DNA from: Bacteroidota bacterium
GTDB lineage: Bacteria; Bacteroidota; Ignavibacteria; UBA10030; UBA8401
NCBI GenBank assembly: GCA_041658205.1
Contig: JBBAAO010000001.1
Location: forward strand, 2,356,001-2,420,000
Length of the DNA: 64,000 bases
Direction of reading: 5' to 3'
Below are positions 52,343 through 61,456 of the stretch, piece by piece. The notes under the pieces were generated by a model. The model had not been told where the DNA came from. It saw nothing but the letters and a program-made list of their open reading frames with translations, and made no database searches. Positions within the stretch are counted from its first letter, which is position 1. Every line of letters starts with the position of its first letter. The translations under genes were made by a program, and so were the position numbers.

Positions 52343-53410
52343 TTATTTTGATGTTCCGGCCATTTTTCTTAACAGATCGACAACACGGTTTGAATATCCC
52401 CATTCGTTATCGTACCAAGAAATAACCTTAAAGAATCTTTTTTCACCTTTCAGGTTGTTCTGCGTTGTTGCAAGAGAGTCATAAATGGATGAACGATCGT
52501 CATGAATGAAGTCCGTTGATACAACTTCTTCATTCTGATACCCGAGTATTCCTTTGAGATATGTTTCAGACGCTTTTTTGAACAACGCATCAATTTCTTC
52601 AATGGAGGTATCCCGTGTGGAACGGAATGTCAAATCGATCACAGAAACATCTGCAGTCGGTACGCGGAACGACATACCGGTCAATTTTCCTTTTGTCTGC
52701 GGAAGCACTTCACCAACCGCTTTTGCTGCACCGGTGGATGAAGGAATAATATTGATTGCTGCAGCACGTCCGCCTCTCCAATCTTTTTTGGAAGGACCAT
52801 CCACTGTCTTTTGTGTTGCTGTGTAAGAGTGAATTGTTGTCATCAAACCGGTTTCGATTCCGATTCCTTCTTTTAACAGAACATGAACAACCGGAGCCAA
52901 GCAATTTGTGGTGCACGATGCATTGGAAACGATCGTATGTTTTGCTGCATCATATTCATTGTCATTCACACCCATGACGATTGTTTTGACATCGCCTTTA
53001 CCAGGAGCAGAAATAAGTACGCTTTTCGCACCGCCGGCAATATGTCCTTTTGCTTTTTCGGAATCGGTGAACAACCCTGTAGATTCAATCACAATTTCTA
53101 CACCGAGAGCTTTCCAAGGAAGTTGCGACGGATCTTTCTGCGCCATGACGCATTTAATCTTGTGGCCGTTCACCACGAGAATATCATCGTGCTCAGCGGC
53201 AGGACTGCTCTTCTCGCTTCCAACAGTCCCTTTAAATTGACCGTGAACAGAATCATACTTTAATTGATACGCAAAATAATCTGCTTCTGTGCTGACATCA
53301 ACAACAGCAACAATATCAATTTCTTTTCCAAGTATATTTTTTTCAACCATCGCACTGATCACCTGACGACCAATACGTCCAAATCCGTTTATTCCTACTT
53401 TTATTGCCAT
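52343..53410 (-). CDS. gap: Glyceraldehyde-3-phosphate dehydrogenase
   Basis: NAD-dependent phosphorylating GAPDH of glycolysis. I start it at ATG 53410 (355 residues, MAIKVGINGFGRIGRQV) with AAGGA 9 nt upstream. The catalytic cysteine is in NASCTTNC (Cys166) and the histidine in TTIHSYTATQ (His194). It has the longer N-terminal region (VVDVSTEADYFAYQLKYDSVHGQ, VNGHKIKC) also found in glycosomal trypanosomatid and some bacterial enzymes, 20 residues longer than the classic form. The next gene downstream is the toxin-antitoxin pair, after a terminator. Confidence 0.94.
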   Translation of the reverse strand: MAIKVGINGFGRIGRQVISAMVEKNILGKEIDIVAVVDVSTEADYFAYQLKYDSVHGQFKGTVGSEKSSPAAEHDDILVVNGHKIKCVMAQKDPSQLPWKALGVEIVIESTGLFTDSEKAKGHIAGGAKSVLISAPGKGDVKTIVMGVNDNEYDAAKHTIVSNASCTTNCLAPVVHVLLKEGIGIETGLMTTIHSYTATQKTVDGPSKKDWRGGRAAAINIIPSSTGAAKAVGEVLPQTKGKLTGMSFRVPTADVSVIDLTFRSTRDTSIEEIDALFKKASETYLKGILGYQNEEVVSTDFIHDDRSSIYDSLATTQNNLKGEKRFFKVISWYDNEWGYSNRVVDLLRKMAGTSK

Positions 53411-53687
53411 AATATTCATTCCTTGTTAAATGTGCTGAATTTTTCCTATTTGCTGGTGAAATTTACCAAGATTTGAAGAGAGAAGCAAACCCATGTGCAA
53501 AACTTGGTAAGAACAAAGATGATCAAATCACATTAATTTGAAGAGAATTTGAAATGGTAAACAACTTATTAAACTCCAGAAGTTTCGACCGAAGCAAATG
53601 CATTTCAGTACATATTGCCTCTCATAATTTTGAGATATTGGTTTGTTTCACGTTGCTACTCAAACGATATTCCCCTATTTTTATGTA

Positions 53688-54509
53688 ATGAATCTCCTTT
53701 CGCTCTTATTGCCGAACAGATTAAAACCGTCATGGAGTTTTTCCGCTCAGCACGTATTATGGAGAGTGATGTTTTCTGAACATGGTCATATTATCTGTGA
53801 AGATCGCAATACGGAATCAAAATCAGCAACATTTTTCTGCTTCGATACACAAACAAACAGCATGCTCTGGAAAGATAAAATTTTTGAGGAAAAATGGTGG
53901 ATCGGTCTCAGTGCCGTTACCAATGAACGGTTATATCTTCATGGATTCAGAAAACCGGACATGCCCGAGCAAAAAAATATAATAGCCGTAGATCTTTTCA
54001 GTGGTAATACGCTATGGCAGAATACTGAATGCACATTTCTGGCAATTCAAGCTCCATTTGTGTTTGGATATAAAGACTTATTTGAACGACGAGTCTATTA
54101 TAAGATCGATGAGCGAAATGGAGCGATTATTGAAGAACTAAACACCCTGCCTGACGGTATCATTGCGAATACACAGTATGAAAAGACAGACTTTACATTT
54201 CCCCAACAAGTTGCCCATAATGATGATGGTATTGAACAATTTATGAGCAGTCAGTCAGAATTCACAAGTGCTGAATATATTTCCAGAGGAAATTTCGTCG
54301 TTTTGAATGTATATTCTCGACATACTACTGCTGAACTAGGATTGAAAAACACACTTTCTATTATTGACACAACAACAAAGAAAAAAGTATATTCCGATGT
54401 ATTGAACGAATCGACGCAATACCCTGTACCGGACTCATTCTTTATGGATAGAGATCGAGTCTTTTACATCAAAGAACGAAAAACATTCGTCGCTTTGGAT
54501 TTGCCATAA
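53688..54509 (+). CDS. Hypothetical protein, beta-propeller-like (DUF4905-like)
   Basis: About 273 residues from ATG 53688 (MNLLSLLLPNRLKPSWSF). Regular YF/W-containing strand patterns such as ATFFCFDTQTNSMLWKDKI, NIIAVDLFSGNTLWQN, YKIDERNGAIIEEL and KNTLSIIDTTTKKKVYSD recall a quinoprotein or WD-like propeller. The best guess is the DUF4905 family of Bacteroidota; not certain. No signal peptide is seen. A TTG start at 53643 would add 15 residues; neither start has a ribosome site. It precedes the Fe-S oxidoreductase by 69 nt and may be cotranscribed. Confidence 0.6.
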   Translation: MNLLSLLLPNRLKPSWSFSAQHVLWRVMFSEHGHIICEDRNTESKSATFFCFDTQTNSMLWKDKIFEEKWWIGLSAVTNERLYLHGFRKPDMPEQKNIIAVDLFSGNTLWQNTECTFLAIQAPFVFGYKDLFERRVYYKIDERNGAIIEELNTLPDGIIANTQYEKTDFTFPQQVAHNDDGIEQFMSSQSEFTSAEYISRGNFVVLNVYSRHTTAELGLKNTLSIIDTTTKKKVYSDVLNESTQYPVPDSFFMDRDRVFYIKERKTFVALDLP

Positions 54510-54578
54510 CAGCACCTTCATCAAACCAGAGATTCATTACCCTTGAATTTTGGATGATGAAGAACAAAGGAAATATTC

Positions 54579-56591
54579 ATGGGACTTAACCAAATCGCTT
54601 TCTCTCTTTTTTTTCTCACTTCAATTTCATTGTTTGGATTGAGTGTCAAAAAATTGATCAGAACATTCCAACTGGGAAAATCCGACAATCGATTTAACAA
54701 TATTCCGTCACGACTAAAAAATGTATTTACCATTGCCTTTCTGCAAACGAAACTGTTGCGCGACCCGATCGCTGGGACACTTCATCTTTTAATTTTTTGG
54801 GGTTTCCTTGCATTATCCTTTGTTGTTGTGGAATCAATCATCGAAGGAATTATTGGACATTTCTCATTTTCATTTCTCGGCAGAGCATATTCCGTCATCA
54901 CGTTTTCTCAAGAAGTATTTTGCCTCCTGGTAATGGTCGGCGTCATCGGTTCGCTCTGGAGACGTTTTATTACCAAAGTGAAACGGTTACAAGTTGATGC
55001 ACATGGAAGCAAAGATGCAGCAATGATCCTTACGTGGATCTTTTTGATAGTTACAACAACGTTATTTCAAAATGCAACCCGAATCTCAATAGGAACGTAT
55101 CATGCGGGATGGCAATTCCCCGTTTCATCGACTCTCGCATTATTGTTTTCGTACGCCCGCAGCACATACATCGCTGAAAACATTTTTTGGTGGAGTCATA
55201 TAGGACTTGTTCTTGCATTTTTAAATTACCTACCATATTCAAAACATCTTCACGTACTCACATCCGTTCCGAATGTTTTCTTTGCTTCATTAAAACCCAA
55301 AGGGGCACTGACACCGATCAATCTACAGGATGAGACGCTGACAAAATTTGGCGTCAGTGACATTGAAGATCTTACATGGAAACAATTATTGGATGGTTAC
55401 ACATGTACGGAATGTGGCCGCTGCGAATCGGTCTGTCCTGCAAATCTTACCGGCAAACCTCTTTCTCCGCGCAAAATCATTGTTGATACACGAAGACGTA
55501 CTGCAGAAAAATCACCATTCATGATTTCCGGCACATTGGAATCGAATCAGCAAATTGCACAAAAGACACTGTTGGATAATTACATCACCGAAGATGAACT
55601 CTGGTCCTGTACCACTTGCATGGCATGCGTCAACGAGTGCCCCGTCATGATAGAACATGTCGATGAAATTGTTGACATGCGCCGTGGGTTAGTATTGAAT
55701 GAATCCCGATTCCCGCCTGAATTGAAGACTGTATTTGACAATCTTGAACGTAACTTTACTCCATGGGGATTCTCACATTCTACGCGTGCAGATTGGGCTG
55801 AAGGGTTACACATTCCCAAAATGGCAGAAGTCGGTGATGCAAAAAATGTCGATGTTCTCTTCTGGGTTGGATGCGCCGGAGCATATGATGCACGATATAA
55901 AAAAGTCTCGATTGCATTCTCAAAATTAATGCAGCACGCAGGAATTTCTTTTGCAATTCTTGGCACGGAAGAGAAATGCAACGGTGACGCTGCACGGAGA
56001 ATGGGAAATGAGTACCTTGCTCAGACAATGATGACCGAGAATATCGAAACATTGAACCGATATCATGTGAAGAAGGTTGTTGCAACGTGCCCGCATTGTT
56101 TCCATTCGCTTTCAAAGGAATATCCTCAATTTGGCGGGAATTTTGAAGTTGTTCATCACACGGATTTTCTCAATCAATTGGTTGAAGAAGGAAAGATTAA
56201 GATCAACGATGATCGGAAGAAAAAACAAACGGTCACATATCATGATTCTTGTTACTTAGCACGATATAACGATGTCGTGGAAACTCCGCGCAGGACCTTG
56301 CAAGCCACTGGAGCTGAATTAGTGGAAATGCCTCGAACGAAAGATAAAGGATTATGTTGCGGTGCCGGCGGCGGCAGGATGTGGATGGAAGAACATCACG
56401 GTAAACGAATCAATATCGAAAGAACTGAAGAAGCACTTGCAACCGGTGCGCCAACGGTTGCCTCTGCCTGCCCCTTTTGTATGACAATGTTGAATGATGG
56501 CATTAAAGCAAAAGAAGCATCGGAAAAAGCTCAGGTAAAAGATGTTGCGGAGATATTGTGGGAAGCAGTTGAAAACGGAAATGCATCCTAA
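54579..56591 (+). CDS. Membrane-bound Fe-S oxidoreductase, ETF:menaquinone oxidoreductase type
   Basis: 670 residues in three parts. The first (about 1-250) has five or six membrane helices with a NarI/HdrE-like look (DPIAGTLHLLIFWGFLAL, conserved histidines). The second (about 265-375) has two [4Fe-4S] clusters, CTECGRCESVCP and CTTCMACVNECP. The third has two CCG domains of the HdrB/DUF224 kind (CGAGGGRMW with CxxG and CC pairs, ATCPHCFHSL, CCGAGGGRMWMEE). This is the plan of the EtfAB-linked quinone reductases (EMO/FadF-like). It would send beta-oxidation electrons to the quinone pool. No etfAB is visible in this window. Confidence 0.82.
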   Translation: MGLNQIAFSLFFLTSISLFGLSVKKLIRTFQLGKSDNRFNNIPSRLKNVFTIAFLQTKLLRDPIAGTLHLLIFWGFLALSFVVVESIIEGIIGHFSFSFLGRAYSVITFSQEVFCLLVMVGVIGSLWRRFITKVKRLQVDAHGSKDAAMILTWIFLIVTTTLFQNATRISIGTYHAGWQFPVSSTLALLFSYARSTYIAENIFWWSHIGLVLAFLNYLPYSKHLHVLTSVPNVFFASLKPKGALTPINLQDETLTKFGVSDIEDLTWKQLLDGYTCTECGRCESVCPANLTGKPLSPRKIIVDTRRRTAEKSPFMISGTLESNQQIAQKTLLDNYITEDELWSCTTCMACVNECPVMIEHVDEIVDMRRGLVLNESRFPPELKTVFDNLERNFTPWGFSHSTRADWAEGLHIPKMAEVGDAKNVDVLFWVGCAGAYDARYKKVSIAFSKLMQHAGISFAILGTEEKCNGDAARRMGNEYLAQTMMTENIETLNRYHVKKVVATCPHCFHSLSKEYPQFGGNFEVVHHTDFLNQLVEEGKIKINDDRKKKQTVTYHDSCYLARYNDVVETPRRTLQATGAELVEMPRTKDKGLCCGAGGGRMWMEEHHGKRINIERTEEALATGAPTVASACPFCMTMLNDGIKAKEASEKAQVKDVAEILWEAVENGNAS

Positions 56592-56600
56592 ACAATCAAC

Positions 56601-57578
56601 GTGAATCATCACAATTCCATATCAAAAGAAATTCTCCCGACTCCAGAAGAGCGTATGGAGTGGTTTGCAGAATACGAACGAGTGAAAAGCGTTCCCAAGG
56701 TTTGCAAAAAATTCGACATCAGCAGAAAAACGTTCTATAAATGGTGGAAACGATATAACACCGCCGATAAATCCTCTACAAGCCTTGTCAATCGTTCACG
56801 GAAGCCTCACAATAATCCGCGGGCAACACCAGAGCATATCATTCAACGATTAAAGAACCTTCGCGAACAGACAGGTTTTGGCCAGAAACGACTGCAACTC
56901 TATCTTTCATTGTGGTACGGAATCGATCTTGCTGAAAATACCATCTGGAAGATTTTGCGCAGAAGCGGGATTGATATGAAGGGAACGAAGATCAAACGGC
57001 GGAAAGTAAAACCGCATGATGCGTTGCTTCCGGGAGATCGTGTGATCATCTTTGTTAAACCGTTCGAGAAAACGATCGGAAAACAGAAATTCTACTATTA
57101 TTCCGCTGTGGATGAATGTACACATCTTCGCATTGCAAAGATGTATGCCCGGCATTCCACACTTTCCGCGCTCGATTTTGTCCAGTACATGCTAACTTCG
57201 TTACCGTTCCCAGTCCATTATGTACACACACCGCTGGACAATGTGTTCACTAGTGTAGCCATGTCGCGCTCACGAACACATGCCTTCACATTAAATCTTC
57301 GACGTCTCGGCATTAAACAGCATATACCAACGAGGAAACAAGCGCAATCAAAATTACAGATTGAACGGATCAAAAAATTCGATGCACCGGATGCATTTCT
57401 TTCCTTCCCCTTCAATTCGCAGAACGATGCCGACCGAATGATTCATAATTATCTTCTCGACTATAACAACAAACAACCTCGAAAAGAGATCGGCATGCTC
57501 TCTCCTCTTGCAAAACTTCAGACGTTCGAACAATTCAGCGGTATCAAAGAATTCGATCCAAAAAAAGATTTATCGTAA
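56601..57578 (+). CDS. Degenerate IS481-like integrase-core (transposase-related) protein
   Basis: 325 residues from GTG 56601: an N-terminal helix-turn-helix (KSVPKVCKKFDISRKTFYKWWKRY), a second helical region (RLKNLREQTGFGQKRLQLYLSLWYGI) and an rve-type core ending YNNKQPRKEIGMLSPLAKL, which is the IS481 pattern NTERPH..GLTP. The first catalytic Asp is replaced (IIFVKPF where active enzymes have HxD) and the TDNGSEF motif is TPLDNVFTS; the Glu of KVERSH may survive in LQIERIK. No terminal inverted repeats or target duplications are seen. It sits 9 nt after the Fe-S gene, so it may be cotranscribed and have been co-opted as a regulator. Confidence 0.7.
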   Translation: MNHHNSISKEILPTPEERMEWFAEYERVKSVPKVCKKFDISRKTFYKWWKRYNTADKSSTSLVNRSRKPHNNPRATPEHIIQRLKNLREQTGFGQKRLQLYLSLWYGIDLAENTIWKILRRSGIDMKGTKIKRRKVKPHDALLPGDRVIIFVKPFEKTIGKQKFYYYSAVDECTHLRIAKMYARHSTLSALDFVQYMLTSLPFPVHYVHTPLDNVFTSVAMSRSRTHAFTLNLRRLGIKQHIPTRKQAQSKLQIERIKKFDAPDAFLSFPFNSQNDADRMIHNYLLDYNNKQPRKEIGMLSPLAKLQTFEQFSGIKEFDPKKDLS

Positions 57579-57590
57579 CAGTCCACCATA

Positions 57591-57619
57591 AAAAAAGGGC
57601 TGAGTATTCATCCTTTTTT
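57591..57619. terminator. Bidirectional intrinsic terminator
   Basis: AAAAAAGG pairs with CCTTTTTT around a 13-nt loop, between the converging ends of the integrase-like and subtilase genes. The stem overlaps the last bases of the subtilase stop codon. Confidence 0.65.
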
Positions 57620-60600
57620 ATTTCACAAGAAGCATTTTCATGATGCTGTTCTGTTGACCGACTGACAGACGGTAAAAATATACTCCACTTGATAGATTGT
57701 GTGCATCAAATTGCACCGAATATTTCCCCATTGATTGAGTTTCTTTCACCAGCGATTGTACTTCACGGCCAAGAACATCATACACTGAAAGTCGCACGAA
57801 GCTTGTTCCCGGTACATCGTAACGAATCGTTGTCACAGGATTGAACGGATTCGGGTAATTCTGATATAATGCAAACGAAACAGGCGTTGCAGTTTCCTCC
57901 TGTATATCATTAATGGTTCCATCATCCACCCAGTTGCCAATGGAAAATGCCGGAGAAAGTATCTGTTCAACAGTATTCCCGACAGCATCGGCAAGTTTAA
58001 TTTTCAGATCAATTGCGGCCGTATCAAACACTATTGCCGGCGAAAGAGACGCAGAGAATATTGTCCCTTCTCTTTCTACATCACTACTGATAACAGAAAC
58101 AGGGAGCGCTATCCATGATGACGTTTTATATTTCCGATAATAGACTTTGGTTGAATCAGTCATCGGTAACTGCGGCGGACCGGCAAGAATCTTAGAAGAA
58201 AACCGTAATGACGCTTGTTCATTCTTAACAAAACTGTTCGATATTTTTTTCTTCGAATTCAATATTGTGAACGATGTAATCATCGGTGCATCGGGAACTG
58301 ATTTTGTCAGGTCAACATTATTAACGAGCGTCAGTTTCCCTTTTGCATTGCTCACAGAATAACCCTGCGATTCAATTTCAAGACGATATTTTCCCGGCGT
58401 TACTTCGTATGGACGCCGCGGAAATACATTTAATTTATCCTCTTTTAATTTTTCCCCTGCTTCATTATAGATTGTGTATGTTCCTGAATTAATATCGCTG
58501 TACCGCTGTTCAAAAAGGCTTCCAAAGAACAATGGATTAAAATGGATTGATGGACCGAATGAATTATTATACGAAACGTTCAAGAGGCGAACAGGCGACT
58601 CACCAAAACGCATCGTATCTCCGCTTGCAGATTTATGTGTAGTCAACCAATTCGCTTGAGCGGGAAAACCAAGCATGATACTATCATTAAAAATAGTAAA
58701 ATATCGTGTCGCCATATCCAACAAATCGTCTGTTTTGTATGTGTTATTTGTATAGAATGCGACTGAAGCACCGAACGTGGAATCGATTTGTTTCATCAAG
58801 AACAGATCAAATATTGCAACCTTGTTCATAACATTTACCGTATCCGCCGCGACAATAATCGTATTACCATAGGTTTCACCTTCAATTATTGTCTGCGTTG
58901 CAAACACTTCGGAAAATATCCTTGTCGAGGTGATATTCTCAGGAACTTTGAATTGAAGAGTTTGCTTGTAATATCCAGCCGGATTATTAGTCAAATTCAC
59001 CTCACCCGAAATTCCGTTGAAACGGGAATACTGCGGAATAACAACTCTCTTCGCACCAGTCAAATCGATCAATGCTTCAAATCCCATAAAGGAAAAGTTC
59101 GCGGAAGCCGACGACACCAGAACAGTTTTAACTCCTTCAAGTAATGGAGCAAATAACCATCCTATCGGTAAACCAATCTTGAGAATTCGTTGCGTTTTTA
59201 AAGATGAAAGCGGAACACCGTTTTGGTCAACACCGTTAAAATTCACAGGATGAATTGCGTCGGATGAATTGAATGAAAATGACTCAGCACCGGTGAATTG
59301 AAGATTGGATTTCAATATCAGTTTCGAACTGTTGCGAAAAAATACGGCAAAATCATAGGTGCTCGGAAATGCCCCGGACACTTCCAATGTTTTTGAATCA
59401 ATCCATCGAACTTTGGAATAGTAGCTATTATAGAACGGCACAATATAAAAGCTGTTGCTTGATCCAACAAGATATGGATGAGATTCATTGAATGTTAACA
59501 ACATTCTCGTTGTTCTTGCAAACAGCCAAGGAAGATGCAGTGTATCTCTGCTTCCAAAAATATGTGCAAATCCATCATAAAGAATAATATCTTCATCAAC
59601 AATTGGAACAACGGCGTTGTTTACAGCAATGGTAACCAAGATCTGTTGCGACGTACCGGCTGCTAACGAAAATTTGTTGGGAACAGCTGAAAGGGTAATT
59701 CCGGCTGATGCCGGTGAAAATCCAACTGAATAATTTTGCGTACTGTCCCCGGTGTTTGAAATAGTGAGTGTATCAACTTTCGTCCATGTTGTTAGAGCAG
59801 GATCGTCTAACCCAAAACTCAACTGTGTTGGCTTAACAAATGACGTATTTGCCATCGCCCGCATCGCACCGACTTTCCCTGAACCTTGACGTATCGTTTT
59901 AAATCCGAGATCAACAGAAGAATTTGCGATTGCAGATTTGATCTGCAGCGGTGATAGACTTTTATTGTTAGACTTCAATAATGCAGCAACCCCGGTCACC
60001 ATTGGCGTTGCCATTGAAGTACCGGTCTTAACAGAAAAACCGTTCCCAAGTGATAATGAGCGTATATTCACACCCGGAGCAACCACATCGGGTTTTATAT
60101 CATAATATATTCTTGTAGGTCCTTTGGAAGAAAAATCAGCGACCTTATTCACTGAATCAATTGCACCGACGGTAATGGCCGAGCGAGCAGAGCCGGGACT
60201 TCCTATCGTCTCCATACCGGTGTAATAATAATTATCTTCTTTCCCTTGAACTGGGGTTGCACGACCATCATTTCCCGCTGCTACAACAAATGTAACACCA
60301 AGTGCCGTTGCTTGATCAACAGCAGTACAAGCGGCATCATCTGCGTCGCCGTAAGAACTTCCTAAGCTCATATTCACGACATCGAGTTTATCACTCATAT
60401 CACCATCTTGATTTGGATCTACTGCACGCTCAATCGCTTCAATAATCGTACTCTGACTTCCTCTTCCTTCCGCATTGAGAACTTTTAATCCATATAATTT
60501 TACTTTCGGCGCAACCCCTTGAAAATCCACAGCATCAGCACTAATAATTCCCGCAACATGAGTTCCATGTCCATTATCGTCCATCGGATCATTATCGCTA

Positions 60601-61223
60601 TTGACAAAATCATATCCGCCAATGACTTTAAATGACAGACCAAGTCCGCCTCCCAACGCGGGATGCAAGTAATCAATCCCGGAGTCTATTATTCCCACAA
60701 CAACACCTTCCCCTTTAACAGTATCGGTACTCCAAACATTATTGATCCTTGACTGCGGAGCACTTTTCTGTATGAATGCATTCACCGTTTTATTTTCGTG
60801 CACCTTTTTCACGTACGATATTTGTTCTACGGCGGGAATAAGACTCATCGGCATCTGCACGCTTATCCCAAAAAATGATTTGTAGAATCGCTTTTGGATT
60901 ATCACCGAGGATTGAATGTTCGCTGCAGTTTTTTGCAATGTCATTCTGCGGAGATCATTTTCAAATTGAGTAAACCGATTTTGATACACGGCAACAGATT
61001 GGTCTGTTTGAGTATTCAACTGTGCGATAAATAGTGGCGCTTCACGGAATTCGACAATGAGATTGACAACAGAATCTTTTGTGACGTTATGCGTGGTAGG
61101 TTCTAATATCGGTTTTTGGTAATCGATTCTTGATTGAAATACGTTTTGAGAATAAATTGGAATAGAATAGAAATAGAATAAAACAAAAAACAGCGCCGAA
61201 CGAAATGCCATGAATCTCCTCAT
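57618..61223 (-). CDS. Secreted S8 subtilase with C-terminal (type IX-like) sorting domain
   Basis: 1201 residues: signal peptide (about 1-25), propeptide (LIVEFREAPLF...FYKSFFGISVQMPMS), and a subtilase domain with Asp180 (GIIDSGID), His219 (GHGTHVAG), oxyanion Asn318 (VAAGNDG) and Ser403 (GTSMATPMVTG). Long beta-sandwich domains follow. The C-terminus (about 1110-1201) holds QNYPNPFNPVTTIRYDVP, VYDVLGREV and LSSGVYFYRL, the family A sorting domain common in Ignavibacteria and Bacteroidota that use type IX secretion. ATG start. Lone gene ending at the terminator shared with 57591. Confidence 0.92.
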   Translation of the reverse strand: MRRFMAFRSALFFVLFYFYSIPIYSQNVFQSRIDYQKPILEPTTHNVTKDSVVNLIVEFREAPLFIAQLNTQTDQSVAVYQNRFTQFENDLRRMTLQKTAANIQSSVIIQKRFYKSFFGISVQMPMSLIPAVEQISYVKKVHENKTVNAFIQKSAPQSRINNVWSTDTVKGEGVVVGIIDSGIDYLHPALGGGLGLSFKVIGGYDFVNSDNDPMDDNGHGTHVAGIISADAVDFQGVAPKVKLYGLKVLNAEGRGSQSTIIEAIERAVDPNQDGDMSDKLDVVNMSLGSSYGDADDAACTAVDQATALGVTFVVAAGNDGRATPVQGKEDNYYYTGMETIGSPGSARSAITVGAIDSVNKVADFSSKGPTRIYYDIKPDVVAPGVNIRSLSLGNGFSVKTGTSMATPMVTGVAALLKSNNKSLSPLQIKSAIANSSVDLGFKTIRQGSGKVGAMRAMANTSFVKPTQLSFGLDDPALTTWTKVDTLTISNTGDSTQNYSVGFSPASAGITLSAVPNKFSLAAGTSQQILVTIAVNNAVVPIVDEDIILYDGFAHIFGSRDTLHLPWLFARTTRMLLTFNESHPYLVGSSNSFYIVPFYNSYYSKVRWIDSKTLEVSGAFPSTYDFAVFFRNSSKLILKSNLQFTGAESFSFNSSDAIHPVNFNGVDQNGVPLSSLKTQRILKIGLPIGWLFAPLLEGVKTVLVSSASANFSFMGFEALIDLTGAKRVVIPQYSRFNGISGEVNLTNNPAGYYKQTLQFKVPENITSTRIFSEVFATQTIIEGETYGNTIIVAADTVNVMNKVAIFDLFLMKQIDSTFGASVAFYTNNTYKTDDLLDMATRYFTIFNDSIMLGFPAQANWLTTHKSASGDTMRFGESPVRLLNVSYNNSFGPSIHFNPLFFGSLFEQRYSDINSGTYTIYNEAGEKLKEDKLNVFPRRPYEVTPGKYRLEIESQGYSVSNAKGKLTLVNNVDLTKSVPDAPMITSFTILNSKKKISNSFVKNEQASLRFSSKILAGPPQLPMTDSTKVYYRKYKTSSWIALPVSVISSDVEREGTIFSASLSPAIVFDTAAIDLKIKLADAVGNTVEQILSPAFSIGNWVDDGTINDIQEETATPVSFALYQNYPNPFNPVTTIRYDVPGTSFVRLSVYDVLGREVQSLVKETQSMGKYSVQFDAHNLSSGVYFYRLSVGQQNSIMKMLLVK

Positions 61224-61399
61224 TTTTGAACATTGAAAGGGTTATTCTTAAATTTTTGATGAAGGTCATTTTACGCAATTGTATCAAAAAGTTACAATAA
61301 TACAAATATTACACTGAAACATTTTATCGGGACAGTAAAGTTCCTACGCATCTTTACGAAATGTCTTGGACATGACAAACGAAAGTGGAATGTTATAAA

Positions 61400-61434
61400 A
61401 AAAAGGAATCTGCATTTTTCACAGATTCCTTTTT
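61400..61434. terminator. Bidirectional intrinsic terminator between htpG and the subtilase gene
   Basis: AAAAGGAATCTG and CAGATTCCTTTT pair as a 12-bp stem around a 9-nt loop, with A/T-runs on both sides. It lies 22 bp after the htpG stop codon. Confidence 0.9.
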
Positions 61435-61456
61435 CACGAACGATTTCATGGATACA

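Noticed and set aside
56591..57620. Complete IS481 insertion sequence
   Set aside because: No terminal inverted repeats or target duplications were found on either side, and the active-site motifs are broken.
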